Of a stretch of DNA of 64,000 bases, positions 1 through 9,762 are shown in pieces. The notes beneath the pieces were generated by a model. It saw only the letters and a program-made list of their open reading frames with translations. It was not told the origin of the DNA and did no database searches. Made by a program: the position numbers and the translations under genes. The stretch is from contig CAVYWO010000017.1 in NCBI GenBank assembly GCA_963772295.1, positions 558,001-622,000 on the forward strand, in the 5' to 3' direction. Origin of the DNA: AP-15 sp963772295. Its GTDB lineage: Bacteria; Pseudomonadota; Alphaproteobacteria; ATCC43930; CGMCC-115725. How positions within the stretch are numbered: the stretch's first letter is position 1; each line of letters opens with the position of its first letter.

Positions 1-1155
1 CGGCCTGCCGTATTGGCCAACGATCAGCGCCTCGAGCTTGTCGAGTTTCTGCTCGGTCGTGTCGTCGCGCGCGAACCCCAGGGCGCGCTCGAAATTGTCG
101 ATGATCGGGTAGAACGCGCTGTTGACGTAGTAGGGCGAGCAATGGACGCGCACGCTGGTTGCGTGATGCGCCTCGAGACGCCCGCGCAACTCGCTCAGGA
201 TCCGGCTTTTGCCGATGCCTGGCTCGCCGCACAATAGCACCGCTTGGCCCTCGCCGTCCTGCGCCAGGTTCCAGCGCTCCATTAGGAGGGCGAGTTCGTG
301 CTCGCGGCCGACAAAACCGGTCAGCCGGTCGCTCCGCACCGCTTCGAAGCGGCCCTCGGATGCCGACACCCCCTCGATCGCCCAGGCCTCCACCGGCTCG
401 GCAAATCCCCTGAGCTCGTGCCGGCCGAGTTCCTGCAGCCGGAACCGATTGCCGATCAGCCGGCGCGTTGACGCCGGCACGAGCACGGTCCCCGGCTCGG
501 CCAAGGCCTGCAATCGCGCGGCGAGGTTGGGTGTGTCGCCAACCACCGCCTGCTCCTGCGACGCGCCTTCGCCGATCAGGTCGCCCACCACCACGAGGCC
601 GGTGGCAATGCCGATGCGAACCCCCAGCGGGCCGGCGGCTCCGCTGCCGCTTATGGCCTCGACCACCGCGAGGCCGGCGCGCACGGCCCGCTCGGCATCG
701 TCCTCGTGGGCGCGCGGAAAGCCAAAATAAACCTGCACGCCGTCGCCCGTGTATTTGGCGACGAGACCATCGAAGCGGCGAACCGCCTCCGCCACGCTCC
801 GGTGATAGGCGCCAATCACTTCGCGCAACTCTTCGGGATCGAGCCGCGCCGACAACTCCGTCGAACCGACCAGATCGCAGAACATCACCGTCAGCTGGCG
901 GCGTTCGGGTTCGAAGGCCAGCGCCGAGACCGGCATTGACACTTCGGAAGGCTGCTCCGTGGGCGATGGCGGGACGCCTTGACGCAGCCTTGCGATCGCT
1001 CTCAGCAGCTTCCGGCGCGGACCGAGAGGCAGTCCCAGCGATGCCAGATCGGACGCGGTCAGTTCCGGCAGTACCTCGGCGTCGACCTCATTCTCGCGAA
1101 ACGCCGGCTCGTACTCCTCCAGCCCCAGACCGCGAAGCCACGCCGCGATGTCCAT
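1..1155 (-). CDS. SAM-domain / class III nucleotide cyclase / AAA ATPase signalling protein (5' part, cut by window edge)
   Basis: The reverse strand from an ATG at 1155 reads MDIAAWLRGLGLEEYEPAF, a sterile-alpha-motif-like start. A class III nucleotide cyclase domain follows, with the metal-binding aspartates in MFCDLVGST and YTGDGV, and GDTPNLAAR matching the Asn/Arg pair of the family. Next comes an AAA/STAND ATPase start with a Walker A (CGEPGIGKSR). The frame is open to base 1, so the 3' part (rest of ATPase and TPR region) lies outside the window. It belongs to the same architecture as the five copies at 21.9-45.5 kb but is the most diverged of them and lies on the opposite strand. The visible part shows no lesion. 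Role by family: a multidomain sensor that would make cAMP or cGMP and couple this to an ATPase switch; the ligand is unknown. Confidence 0.85.
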   Translation of the reverse strand, partial: MDIAAWLRGLGLEEYEPAFRENEVDAEVLPELTASDLASLGLPLGPRRKLLRAIARLRQGVPPSPTEQPSEVSMPVSALAFEPERRQLTVMFCDLVGSTELSARLDPEELREVIGAYHRSVAEAVRRFDGLVAKYTGDGVQVYFGFPRAHEDDAERAVRAGLAVVEAISGSGAAGPLGVRIGIATGLVVVGDLIGEGASQEQAVVGDTPNLAARLQALAEPGTVLVPASTRRLIGNRFRLQELGRHELRGFAEPVEAWAIEGVSASEGRFEAVRSDRLTGFVGREHELALLMERWNLAQDGEGQAVLLCGEPGIGKSRILSELRGRLEAHHATSVRVHCSPYYVNSAFYPIIDNFERALGFARDDTTEQKLDKLEALIVGQYGRP

Positions 1156-1352
1156 GCGGCCCTCCCCGCCGCCTTGGTGCAGGTTTAGTTTACCACCGCC
1201 CACCGCATGCAGCGTGCGGTTTCGTCGATCGCCCGAACCCATCCATTGCCGCTGGCGGGCGGCTACCGCGACGCATGGGCCAGGACATAGGCGACTGCCT
1301 CCAGCCGCTAACCTGCCGACTCGGCGAGAGCCTGCGCCGGTGGCCAGAACCG

Positions 1353-1988
1353 CTACGCGCCGGCCGGTTTCGTCACCAGGAAGCTCTGGCGCTCGGTCAT
1401 GTGCCGGACCCAATCCTCGAGTTTCGGATGCTCGGCGAGGCACGGGCGGCCTTCGGCCACTTTGCCGAAATAGTAGAGGATCGGGACCACCATCAGATCG
1501 GCGAGGCTGACATGGGCGCCGGTCAAAAACGGGTGGTCCGCCTTCAGCCGGTCGATCTCGGCGAGGCAGAGACGCGCCCCCGGCAATGCCGCCTCGACCG
1601 CCCTATCGTCGGCGACGCCGCCCCGTCGCGGCACCAGCATGCGGTGGTAGAGGATGGTGCCGGCGATGCTGGGCCAGGCATAGGCGTCGACGATGCCGAT
1701 CAGCTGGTTCATCCGCGACCATTCGTGCACGTCCTCGGGCTGCAGTGGCGTCCCGGGAAAGCGCTCGTCGACATAGCGCATGATCGCCTGGGTCTCGTAG
1801 AGCGCAAAGCCGTCATGCTCGAAGGCCGGAACCTTGGCGAAGGGCTGCCGCGCCAGGTGTGCCGCTTCGCGCTGCGCGCCGAACGGCACCTCGACCAGCT
1901 CGTGCGTCACGCCTTTTTCGGCGAGCGCCAGCCGCGCGCTCCACACATAGGTGCTGCCGGCCGGGCCGTAGACGATCGGACTTGCCAT
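1353..1988 (-). CDS. Glutathione S-transferase family protein
   Basis: The protein has 211 residues, a usual length for cytosolic GSTs. The N-terminal thioredoxin-like half begins MASPIVYGPAGSTYVWSAR and contains KVPAFEHDG with the cis-proline of the glutathione-binding loop, followed by YETQAIMRYVDE (the ExxAI motif). The C-terminal helical half contains GAHVSLADLMVVP, the N-capping box of GST helix 6. Expected role is conjugation of glutathione to electrophiles in the cytoplasm; the substrate cannot be told. It stands alone on the minus strand between the cyclase gene and the NAD synthetase gene. Confidence 0.9.
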   Translation of the reverse strand: MASPIVYGPAGSTYVWSARLALAEKGVTHELVEVPFGAQREAAHLARQPFAKVPAFEHDGFALYETQAIMRYVDERFPGTPLQPEDVHEWSRMNQLIGIVDAYAWPSIAGTILYHRMLVPRRGGVADDRAVEAALPGARLCLAEIDRLKADHPFLTGAHVSLADLMVVPILYYFGKVAEGRPCLAEHPKLEDWVRHMTERQSFLVTKPAGA

Positions 1989-2148
1989 CCTCCCCCCTTG
2001 CTGCGGGCGAGCGCGCGAAGGCCGGGGCGATGCTACTCCGGCGCGGCCTTCGCGCGCGAGGGCCGCGTCACCAAAACCCCGCCTCTTCCGCCGACGCGGT
2101 CGACTGCCCAGATGCGATGGATCCGCCGCCCGCGAGCGATCGACGCCG

Positions 2149-4194
2149 ATGTCCTCGTTTTTTTCGCCCTACCGACACGAGTTCGCCCGGATCGGCGCCT
2201 GCGTGCCGCGGGTTGCGGTTTGCGAGCCGCGGCGCAACGCCGACGCCGTGCTTGCCCTCTTCGCCGAGGGCGACGCGGCGCGGGTGGCGCTGATGGTATT
2301 CCCCGAACTCTGCCTCTCGGCCTATGCGATCGACGATCTGTTGTTCCAGGACGCGCTCCTCGACGCGGTCGAGCGCGAAGTCGACCGCCTGATCGCCGCG
2401 AGCCGCGACCGGTTTCCGGTGATCGCGGTCGGCGCCCCGCTCAGGTCCCAGGGTCAACTCTACAACTGTGCGCTCGTTATTCATCGCGGCCGGCTGTTCG
2501 GCGTCGTGCCAAAGGTTTACCTGCCGAATTACCGCGAATTTTACGAGCGCCGGCATTTTGCCCCGGGCGCCGGCGTCGCCCTGCGGTCGATCGCCGTCGG
2601 CGGGCACGAAGCCGCGTTCGGCGCCGATCTCCTGTTTCAAGCCGGCGGCAGCGCCGGGTTCGCTTTTCATGTCGAGATCTGTGAGGATTTGTGGGTGCCG
2701 CAGCCGCCGAGCACGGCGGCGGCACTGGCCGGCGCCGAAATCCTGCTCAACCTTTCGGCCAGCAACATCACGATCGGCAAGGCGCGGATGCGCCGGCTCT
2801 TATGTGCCTCGCAATCGGCGCGCTGCCTGGCGGCCTACGCCTATTCGGCCGCCGGCGCCGGCGAGTCGACGACCGACCTCGCCTGGGACGGCCAGGCCGG
2901 CATCTTCGAACTCGGCGACGGGTTGGCCGAGACCGAGCGCTTCTCGCAAACCTCCGAGATGGCGATCGCCGACGTCGATCTCGGCCGCATCCGCCAGGAG
3001 CGACGGCGCACCAACACCTTCGGCGACAATGTCCGGGCCGACGGCGGTCGCGGGTTCCGCACGATCGCCTTTGATTTCGCGGCACCGGAGGAGCCGCTCG
3101 AGCTGCGCCGCGAGATCGAGCGCTTCCCCTACGTGCCGGCCGACCCGGCGATGCTCGCCGACAATTGTTACGAGGCCTACAACATCCAGGTCCAGGGTCT
3201 CGCCCAGCGACTGCGGGCGACCGGATTGAAAAAGCTCGTGATCGGCGTCTCCGGCGGGCTCGATTCGACGCAGTCGCTGATCGTCTCGGCGCGATCGATG
3301 GAATGGCTCGGGCTGCCGCGTGCCAATATTCTCGCCTACACGCTCCCCGGCTTTGCCACCAGCGAGACGACCAAGAGCAACGCCTGGCGCTTGATGCGGG
3401 CGCTCGCGGTCTCCGGCGGCGAGATCGACATCCGCCCGGCGGCGCGCCGGATGTTGCAGGACATCGGTCATGCCGCCGCCAAGGGCGAGGCGGTGTACGA
3501 CGTGACATTCGAGAATGTGCAAGCCGGGCTGCGCACAGACTATCTGTTTCGCCTGGCGAACCGTCACGCGGCGCTGGTGGTTGGCACCGGTGACCTTTCC
3601 GAGCTCGGGCTCGGCTGGTGCACCTACGGCGTGGGCGACCAGATGTCGCATTACAACCCCAACGCATCGGTCGCCAAGACCCTGATTCAACACTTGATCC
3701 GTTTTGTCGCGGGATCCGGTGACGTCAGTAAAGAGACGGCGCGGGTCCTTCACGACATTCTGGCGACCGAGATTTCACCGGAACTGGTGCCGCCCGGCGC
3801 CGACGGGGCGCTGCAGTCGACCGAGAGCATCGTCGGCCCCTATGCGCTGCAGGACTTCAACCTCTATTATGCGACGCGTTACGGCTTTCTGCCATCGAAG
3901 ATCGCCTATCTGGCGTGGAACGCCTGGCGCGACCCGCAGCGCGGCGCGTGGCCGGCGAACACCCCCGACGCGGCGCGGCGCGCCTACGATTTGCGCGAGA
4001 TCCGTCACTGGCTGCGGGTGTTTTTGCTGCGCTTCTTTCAGCTGAGCCAGTTCAAGCGCTCCGCCCTGCCCAATGGCCCGAAGATCTCCTCGGGCGGATC
4101 GCTGTCGCCGCGCGGCGACTGGCGCGCCCCGTCCGACGCCAGTGCCGCGGTCTGGCTCGAAGAGCTCGACGCCACCGTCCCCGACGAGACGTAA
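2149..4194 (+). CDS. nadE: Glutamine-dependent NAD(+) synthetase
   Basis: At 681 residues this has the full length of the two-domain NAD synthetases. The N-terminal nitrilase-type glutaminase domain (about 1-300) shows the Glu-Lys-Cys triad context: FPELCLSAYA, PKVYLPNYREFYE and HVEICEDLWV. The C-terminal ligase domain (about 340-640) has the PP-loop GVSGGLDSTQSL, and downstream GTGDLSELGLGWCTYGVGD and FLPSKIAYLAWNAWRDP typical of this long form. It amidates deamido-NAD with ammonia drawn from glutamine, the last step of NAD synthesis. The ATG at 2149 keeps the family N-terminus (HEFARIGACVP). It stands alone; no operon partner is visible. Confidence 0.95.
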   Translation: MSSFFSPYRHEFARIGACVPRVAVCEPRRNADAVLALFAEGDAARVALMVFPELCLSAYAIDDLLFQDALLDAVEREVDRLIAASRDRFPVIAVGAPLRSQGQLYNCALVIHRGRLFGVVPKVYLPNYREFYERRHFAPGAGVALRSIAVGGHEAAFGADLLFQAGGSAGFAFHVEICEDLWVPQPPSTAAALAGAEILLNLSASNITIGKARMRRLLCASQSARCLAAYAYSAAGAGESTTDLAWDGQAGIFELGDGLAETERFSQTSEMAIADVDLGRIRQERRRTNTFGDNVRADGGRGFRTIAFDFAAPEEPLELRREIERFPYVPADPAMLADNCYEAYNIQVQGLAQRLRATGLKKLVIGVSGGLDSTQSLIVSARSMEWLGLPRANILAYTLPGFATSETTKSNAWRLMRALAVSGGEIDIRPAARRMLQDIGHAAAKGEAVYDVTFENVQAGLRTDYLFRLANRHAALVVGTGDLSELGLGWCTYGVGDQMSHYNPNASVAKTLIQHLIRFVAGSGDVSKETARVLHDILATEISPELVPPGADGALQSTESIVGPYALQDFNLYYATRYGFLPSKIAYLAWNAWRDPQRGAWPANTPDAARRAYDLREIRHWLRVFLLRFFQLSQFKRSALPNGPKISSGGSLSPRGDWRAPSDASAAVWLEELDATVPDET

Positions 4195-4453
4195 GCGACG
4201 CCCGGCTACCGGCGGCGTAAGGCCCGCCACGCAATCGGCATCGCCCGACGGGCGACTGACAAAAGCGGCCAAACCGAGGCGGTTGCGCCGACGCACCCGA
4301 GAATTGGCAGTTCGGCAGCCCGCACCGGGCGCGCCGCGCGGGCGCATTTATTAACCACAATTATTGGTGGCTTAACCATCAATTTTGCAGAGAATGTTCC
4401 GCACTCATTTTATCTTTGGTGACGGCGGGGGCGACCGACGCGGGGTGCAGGTC

Positions 4454-4657
4454 ATGTCGCAGAGCGAATATGAGGCGGCGGTGAGGGATTTCATTCGCAC
4501 CCGCGGCATCACCCGCTGTCCCACGGCCTGCGTGGTGAAAACCCAGGGCATGGTCAGTCTCGCCGATCGCGAAGCCTTGCAGCAACGGGCGGCCGAGTTC
4601 GAGCGGCTGCGCCTGCGCCGGCGGGCGCGGGAGCCGCGCTTCGGCCCCGAGGAGTAG
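4454..4657 (+). CDS. Small conserved hypothetical protein, 67 aa
   Basis: The reading frame is open from 4385, but the ATG at 4454 (MSQSEYEAAVRDFIRTRG) gives the more protein-like start. The product is hydrophilic, with a short motif ITRCPTACVVKTQG containing two cysteines, and ends in an Arg-rich helix. Similar short proteins are familiar from alphaproteobacterial genomes, but I know of no function. An AT-richer stretch (about 4340-4400) precedes it and may hold its promoter. Confidence 0.6.
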   Translation: MSQSEYEAAVRDFIRTRGITRCPTACVVKTQGMVSLADREALQQRAAEFERLRLRRRAREPRFGPEE

Positions 4658-4686
4658 TCACGCCGGGCCGCGCGACGCCGGCGATT

Positions 4687-5406
4687 TCAGGATTGTCCGT
4701 AGACCGGGATCACGGCGCCGCGGATCGCGCGATTGGCGGGTGAAGCGAGAACGGCGATGGTTTCGGCCAGAGCCGCCGGCGCCACCCATCGGCGGTGGTC
4801 GGCGTCCGGCATCGCCGCGCGATTGGCCGGCGTGTCGAGAATGGAGGGGGCGACGGCGTTGATCCAGATCTCGTCCTCCACCGTCTCCTGCGCCAGGGCC
4901 TGGGTGATCGCCGCTACCGCCGATTTCGAGGCAGTGTAGGCGGCCATCCCCGCACCGGTGCGGGGCTCCAGCGCCGGCCGGGCCGCGACATTGACGATCC
5001 GGCCGCCCTTGGCGCCGCCCGGCCCCGGCTCGCGGCGCTGCCGGAAGGCGGCGATCGCCGCCGCGGTACACAAGAAAGCCGTCAACGCATTGAGACGGAA
5101 CTGAGCCATGAAGTCCGCGGCCGAGGTCTCCGCCACCGGCGTCATGGCAAATCCGCCGGCGAGGTGAACCGAGGCCCACAGCGGCGGCAGCCCCGCGTAG
5201 AACCGGCGCACGTCCGCCTCCTCGGCGAGGTCGACGTCGCGAACGACATGGACGAGCGGATCCGACGGGAAGTCCGCGAGTTCGGCGGCAACCAAATTCG
5301 GCACATGACAGACGGCACCGCCGGCGCGTAAGGCGGCAATGACCGCGCGGCCGAGGGCACCCGTGCCCCCGGTTACGACCACGTGACTGCCGGCAAAGTC
5401 GACCAT
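4687..5406 (-). CDS. SDR family NAD(P)-dependent oxidoreductase
   Basis: This 239-residue classical short-chain dehydrogenase has the Rossmann motif GGTGALG near the N-terminus and the active-site YTASKSA (YxxxK) near residue 155. The conserved serine position is less clear: the stretch before the Tyr reads GRIVNVAARPALEP, so the catalytic Ser of the tetrad may be replaced. The ATG at 5406 is chosen over an in-frame GTG at 5412 because AGGAGG lies five bases before the ATG and covers the GTG. The substrate is unknown. Confidence 0.85.
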   Translation of the reverse strand: MVDFAGSHVVVTGGTGALGRAVIAALRAGGAVCHVPNLVAAELADFPSDPLVHVVRDVDLAEEADVRRFYAGLPPLWASVHLAGGFAMTPVAETSAADFMAQFRLNALTAFLCTAAAIAAFRQRREPGPGGAKGGRIVNVAARPALEPRTGAGMAAYTASKSAVAAITQALAQETVEDEIWINAVAPSILDTPANRAAMPDADHRRWVAPAALAETIAVLASPANRAIRGAVIPVYGQS

Positions 5407-5574
5407 GCTCACCTCCTCGCCGATCCCGGGCGGTAGATATCACGGCGGCGGGAGGCCCTCCACCCTGCCGGCGCCGGACTGCGGTCCGCGGAACTATGGA
5501 CAGCGACGCCGATCGGCTGCGATAACCGCGCGACCGCCTCTTGCCGCGGCGCCGGGAAGCGCCACAATCTTTCT

Positions 5575-8235
5575 ATGTCAACGACCAACGATACCCGTAC
5601 CGCCTTCCTCGACTACTTCGCGCGCCACGACCACGCGATCGTACCGTCGAGCCCGCTCGTCCCGCGCAACGATCCGAGCTTGCTGTTCACCAATGCCGGC
5701 ATGGTCCAGTTCAAGAACGTGCTCACCGGGTTGGAGACACGGCCATATGCGCGCGCTGCCACCGCACAGAAATGCGTCCGCGCCGGCGGCAAGCACAACG
5801 ATCTGGAAAATGTCGGCTACACCGCCCGGCACCACACGTTTTTCGAGATGCTCGGAAATTTTTCCTTTGGCGACTATTTCAAGGAGCTGGCGATCGAGCT
5901 CGCCTGGAACCTGGTCACCCGCGAATTCGGCCTCGCTCGCGACCGCCTGCTGGTGACCGTCTATGCCGCCGACGACGAGGCGGCGACCCTTTGGGCCAAG
6001 ATCGCGGGGCTGCCGAAGTCGCGCATCGTTCCGATCGCGACCGCCGACAATTTCTGGGCCATGGGCGATCTCGGTCCGTGCGGGCCGTGCTCGGAAATCT
6101 TTTACGATCACGGCCCCTCGGTCCCCGGCGGGGCGCCGGGCACGGCCGAGGCCGAAGGCGACCGCTTTGTCGAGATCTGGAACCTCGTCTTCATGCAGTA
6201 CGACCAGGTCGCGGCCGACAGGCGCGTGCCGTTGCCGCGCCCGTCGATCGACACCGGCATGGGGCTCGAACGCATCGCCGCGGTTCTGCAGGGCCGCCAC
6301 GACAATTACGATATCGATCTGTTTCGCGCGCTGATCATGGCCTCGGCCGAGATCTCGGGCGTCGCCCCCGACGGCGAACACGCGATCTCGCATCGCGTCA
6401 TCGCCGACCATCTGCGCGCTTCGGCGTTCCTGATCGCCGACGGCGTGCTGCCGAGCAAGGACGGGCGCGGTTATGTGTTGCGCCGGATCATGCGTCGCGC
6501 GATGCGGCACGCCCATATGCTCGGCTGCAAAGAGCCGATGATGTGGCGCCTGGTGCCGGCTCTGGTCCAGCAGATGGGTTCGGCCTATCCGGAGTTGCTG
6601 CGGGCGGAGCCGTTGATCGCGGAAACCTTGCAATTCGAAGAGTCCAATTTCAAGCAGAACCTCGAGCGCGGTTTGCGCCTGCTCGAAGAGATGCTGCGCG
6701 GGCCTGGGTTGACCCGCGACGGCAGACTGGCCGGCGCCGTCGCCTTCGAGCTCTACGATACCTACGGCTTCCCGGTCGATCTGACGCAGGACTATTGCCG
6801 GACCAGGAAGCCGCCGATCGAGGTCGACCTCGCCGGTTTCGACGCCGAGATGCAAATTGCCCGGGAGCGGTCGCGCGCCTCATGGGTCGGCTCGGGCGAA
6901 GCGGCGACCGAAGCGGTCTGGCTCGGCTTGCGCGAGGAGCTCGGCGCTACCGAATTTCTCGGCTACGAAACCGAAAGCGCCGAGGGCGTGGTCGGCGCGA
7001 TCTTGCGCGACGGCCGCCGCGTCGCCGCGGCCCAAGCTGGCGACGCGGTCGCCGTCGTCGTCAACCAGACCCCGTTCTATGCCGAGTCGGGGGGTCAAGA
7101 GGGCGATACCGGCATCATCTTTTCGGCGTCCGGCGCCGAATTCGCGGTGCGCGACACGGTCAAGAAGGCGGGGGACCTGCACGTCCATCTCGGAGCGGTG
7201 AGCCGCGCCATGGTGCACGAGGGCGATGCCGTCGAATTGCGGGTCGACGGCGCGCGGCGCCAGCGGTTGCGCGCCAACCATTCCGTGACCCACCTCTTGC
7301 ATCAGGCGCTGCGCGATCGCCTCGGCGAGCACGTGACGCAAAAGGGGTCGCTGGTAGCGCCGGACCGCCTCAGGTTCGATTTCAGCCACCCGCGGCCATT
7401 GAGCGCGGCCGATATTCGGGCGGTCGAGGCCGAGGTCAACGAGCAGATCCGCGACAACGCCGCGCCGCGCACGCGCCTCTTGAGCCCGGACCGCGCCGTC
7501 GCCGAGGGGGCGCTGGCGCTCTTCGGCGAAAAATACGGCGACGAGGTTCGGGTCGTCGCGATGGGCAGGAAGGGTGCGGAGCATCCGTTTTCGGTCGAGC
7601 TGTGCGGCGGTACCCATGTGCGGCGCACCGGCGACATCGGGCTGTTCAAGATCGTCGGCGAAACCGCGATCGCCTCCGGCGTGCGGCGGATCGAAGCCCT
7701 GACCGGCGCCGCCGCCGAAGAACATCTCGCCGAGGAGGAGCGAATTTTAGAGGAGGCCGCGGCGGCGTTGCGCTCCAGCCCCACCGAACTGCCGGCGCGC
7801 ATCGCCGCCCTCGTCGACGAGCGGCGGCGTCTCGAGCGCGAACTGGCCGAAGCGCGACGGGCGCTGGCCCGCGCCGGTCCCCCCGTCGACGCCGGGCAGA
7901 AGCGGATCGGCGAGATTGCCTTCGATGGCCGGGTGATCGACGGCGTGCCCGGGCGCGAGCTGCGCGGGCTGGCCGACGATCTGAAGCGGCGGATCGGTTC
8001 CGGCATCGTCACCGTCGTCTCGCGCGACGAAGGCAAGGCCGCGATCGTCGTCGCGGTGACGCCGGATCTGACGAACCGGTTTGACGCGGTGGCGCTCGTC
8101 CGCCTCGGGGCCCGGGCCCTCGGCGGCACCGGCGGCGGCGGTCGCCCCGAATTGGCGCAGGCGGGCGGACCGCAGGCAGACCGGGCGGAAGCAGCACTGG
8201 CCGCGGTCGAGAGCGCCGTCGCCGCCGCCGGCTGA
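5575..8235 (+). CDS. alaS: Alanine--tRNA ligase
   Basis: The 886-residue product is full length. The class II aminoacylation core is at the N-terminus (FLDYFARHDHAIVPSSPL, LLFTNAGMVQFK, DNFWAMGDLGPCGPCSE). The editing domain carries the zinc-type motifs NHSVTHLLHQAL (HxxxH) and CGGTHVRRTGDIG (CxxxH). The C-Ala region ends in the glycine-rich LGGTGGGGRPELAQAGG. It charges tRNA-Ala with alanine and clears mischarged Ser and Gly. The next gene starts 13 bases downstream on the same strand, so both are probably co-transcribed. Confidence 0.97.
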   Translation: MSTTNDTRTAFLDYFARHDHAIVPSSPLVPRNDPSLLFTNAGMVQFKNVLTGLETRPYARAATAQKCVRAGGKHNDLENVGYTARHHTFFEMLGNFSFGDYFKELAIELAWNLVTREFGLARDRLLVTVYAADDEAATLWAKIAGLPKSRIVPIATADNFWAMGDLGPCGPCSEIFYDHGPSVPGGAPGTAEAEGDRFVEIWNLVFMQYDQVAADRRVPLPRPSIDTGMGLERIAAVLQGRHDNYDIDLFRALIMASAEISGVAPDGEHAISHRVIADHLRASAFLIADGVLPSKDGRGYVLRRIMRRAMRHAHMLGCKEPMMWRLVPALVQQMGSAYPELLRAEPLIAETLQFEESNFKQNLERGLRLLEEMLRGPGLTRDGRLAGAVAFELYDTYGFPVDLTQDYCRTRKPPIEVDLAGFDAEMQIARERSRASWVGSGEAATEAVWLGLREELGATEFLGYETESAEGVVGAILRDGRRVAAAQAGDAVAVVVNQTPFYAESGGQEGDTGIIFSASGAEFAVRDTVKKAGDLHVHLGAVSRAMVHEGDAVELRVDGARRQRLRANHSVTHLLHQALRDRLGEHVTQKGSLVAPDRLRFDFSHPRPLSAADIRAVEAEVNEQIRDNAAPRTRLLSPDRAVAEGALALFGEKYGDEVRVVAMGRKGAEHPFSVELCGGTHVRRTGDIGLFKIVGETAIASGVRRIEALTGAAAEEHLAEEERILEEAAAALRSSPTELPARIAALVDERRRLERELAEARRALARAGPPVDAGQKRIGEIAFDGRVIDGVPGRELRGLADDLKRRIGSGIVTVVSRDEGKAAIVVAVTPDLTNRFDAVALVRLGARALGGTGGGGRPELAQAGGPQADRAEAALAAVESAVAAAG

Positions 8236-8248
8236 GCGCGCGGGCTAT

Positions 8249-9583
8249 ATGGCGCAGGCGCCGTTGTCGACCACCGAGTTCACACTGGAGAACCAGCCGT
8301 TGGGCGGACTGCAGATCCGCGTCGCGGCGATCTGCACGCTGATCCAGATGTGCGACGGCTACGATGTCGGCTCGATCGGCTGGGCGGTGCCGTCCCTGAC
8401 CCATGCCTGGCATCTGGCGCCGCCGGCCTTTGCGCTGGCTTTTTTGTGGTCGAACCTCGGCGTCATGGCGGGCGCGCTTTTATCCGGGCCGATCGGCGAT
8501 CGCTTCGGGCGCAAGCCGCTGCTCATCGCCAGCATCGCGATCTTCGGCCTCGCCTCGCTGTTGAGCGCATTTGCGCCCTCGCTCGGGGTGCTTAGCGCGC
8601 TGCGCTTCTTCACCGGGTTCGGGATCGCCGGCGGCTTTGCCGGGACCACCGCGCTGACCGGCGATTACACGCCGCGGCGGCTGCGCGCGACAATGATCAT
8701 GGTGACATTTACCGGGGCGCCGATCGGCGGGTTTGTCGGCGGTCAGGTCGTGGCCCTGCTGCTGCACCGGGGATTCGGCTGGCCAATGATCTTCGTCATC
8801 GGCGGCGTGTTCCCGCTGGCGCTGCTGTTGATCATGGCGCTGTGGCTGCCGGAATCGCCGCGTTTTCTGGCCGCCAGCCGGAGCCTCGCGCCGCGCCATC
8901 GGGCGCTGCTGCAGCGGCTCGGCATCGCCTCGGATACGGCTCGACCGCAGCGCCTCGACATCGCCCGCGAAAACCCGGTCAAGATGCTGTTCGGCGAGGG
9001 TTACGCGCTGCAGACCTTACTGTTGTGGCTCATCTTCTTCTGCAGCCTGCTCAACCTCTACCTGTTTGTCTTCTGGCTGCCGGAGATCCTGTACCTGACC
9101 GGTCTGACCCCGCCGCAAGCGGTCTTCGCGACGAGCCTGCACGCGCTCGGCGCGATCGCCGCCGTGCTCTATCTCGGCTTCCTGATCGACCGCTACCGGC
9201 CCGAACGGGCGCTCGCCCTGCATTATGCCGCCGGCATCGTGTTCATCGCATTGATCGCGGTGGTGGCGATGCCCTATTTCGCCCTGCTGGCGGTCGTCTT
9301 CTTTTCCGGCATGACGATCATCGGCAGCCAGACCGGCGCCAACGGGGCGGCCGGGGCGCTCTATCCGGCGCGGATGCGCAGCAGCGGCATCGGTTGGGCG
9401 CTCGGCATCGGGCGCCTGGGCGGCATCGCCGCGGCGCCGTTGGGCGGCTTCCTATTGGCGCGCGGCCTGCCGCCGCGGCAGATCTTTTTGAGCGCCTGCG
9501 TCTTCGCGGTGGTGGCCGCGGTGGCGGCGGCGCTGCTCGCCCTGCGCGGGACGCAGCAGCAGCCGGCGGCCGCGCCGGGCTAA
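8249..9583 (+). CDS. MFS transporter, aromatic-acid:H+ symporter-like
   Basis: The 444-residue integral membrane protein has about 12 hydrophobic segments. The MFS signature GPIGDRFGRKPLL lies between segments 2 and 3 and a second LPESPRFL motif follows segment 6, as in the AAHS (benzoate/4-hydroxybenzoate) branch; DGYDVGSIGWAVPSL in segment 1 also fits this group. The ATG at 8249 (MAQAPLSTTEF) gives a short cytoplasmic N-terminus; the open frame upstream to 8081 overlaps alaS and is not needed. The likely function is proton-driven uptake of an organic, perhaps aromatic, acid. Substrate assignment is inference. Confidence 0.85.
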   Translation: MAQAPLSTTEFTLENQPLGGLQIRVAAICTLIQMCDGYDVGSIGWAVPSLTHAWHLAPPAFALAFLWSNLGVMAGALLSGPIGDRFGRKPLLIASIAIFGLASLLSAFAPSLGVLSALRFFTGFGIAGGFAGTTALTGDYTPRRLRATMIMVTFTGAPIGGFVGGQVVALLLHRGFGWPMIFVIGGVFPLALLLIMALWLPESPRFLAASRSLAPRHRALLQRLGIASDTARPQRLDIARENPVKMLFGEGYALQTLLLWLIFFCSLLNLYLFVFWLPEILYLTGLTPPQAVFATSLHALGAIAAVLYLGFLIDRYRPERALALHYAAGIVFIALIAVVAMPYFALLAVVFFSGMTIIGSQTGANGAAGALYPARMRSSGIGWALGIGRLGGIAAAPLGGFLLARGLPPRQIFLSACVFAVVAAVAAALLALRGTQQQPAAAPG

Positions 9584-9762
9584 CTACAGTGCGTTGGTCG
9601 GCCGGCTTGGCGGGCAATTTCGTTACGTGACGGAATAGAATGGGGCAGCGGTGGCGATCAGCCCTTCCATCCGGCCGGCTGCTGTCAGGCCGCAGCCGCG
9701 ATGGCACCGTGGCGTGGTGCCCGCCCCTTTGCAAATCAAAACCAAGTCCCTCCCGTTAACGA

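Noticed and set aside
468..2684. Open frame of 738 codons on the plus strand
   Set aside because: It is very rich in Arg/Pro/Ala and runs opposite to the cyclase and GST genes and across the NAD synthetase start. GC-rich DNA gives such shadow frames; the real genes have clear families.
5541..8084. Open frame of 847 codons on the plus strand
   Set aside because: Shadow of alaS in another frame; Arg-rich and without any motif.
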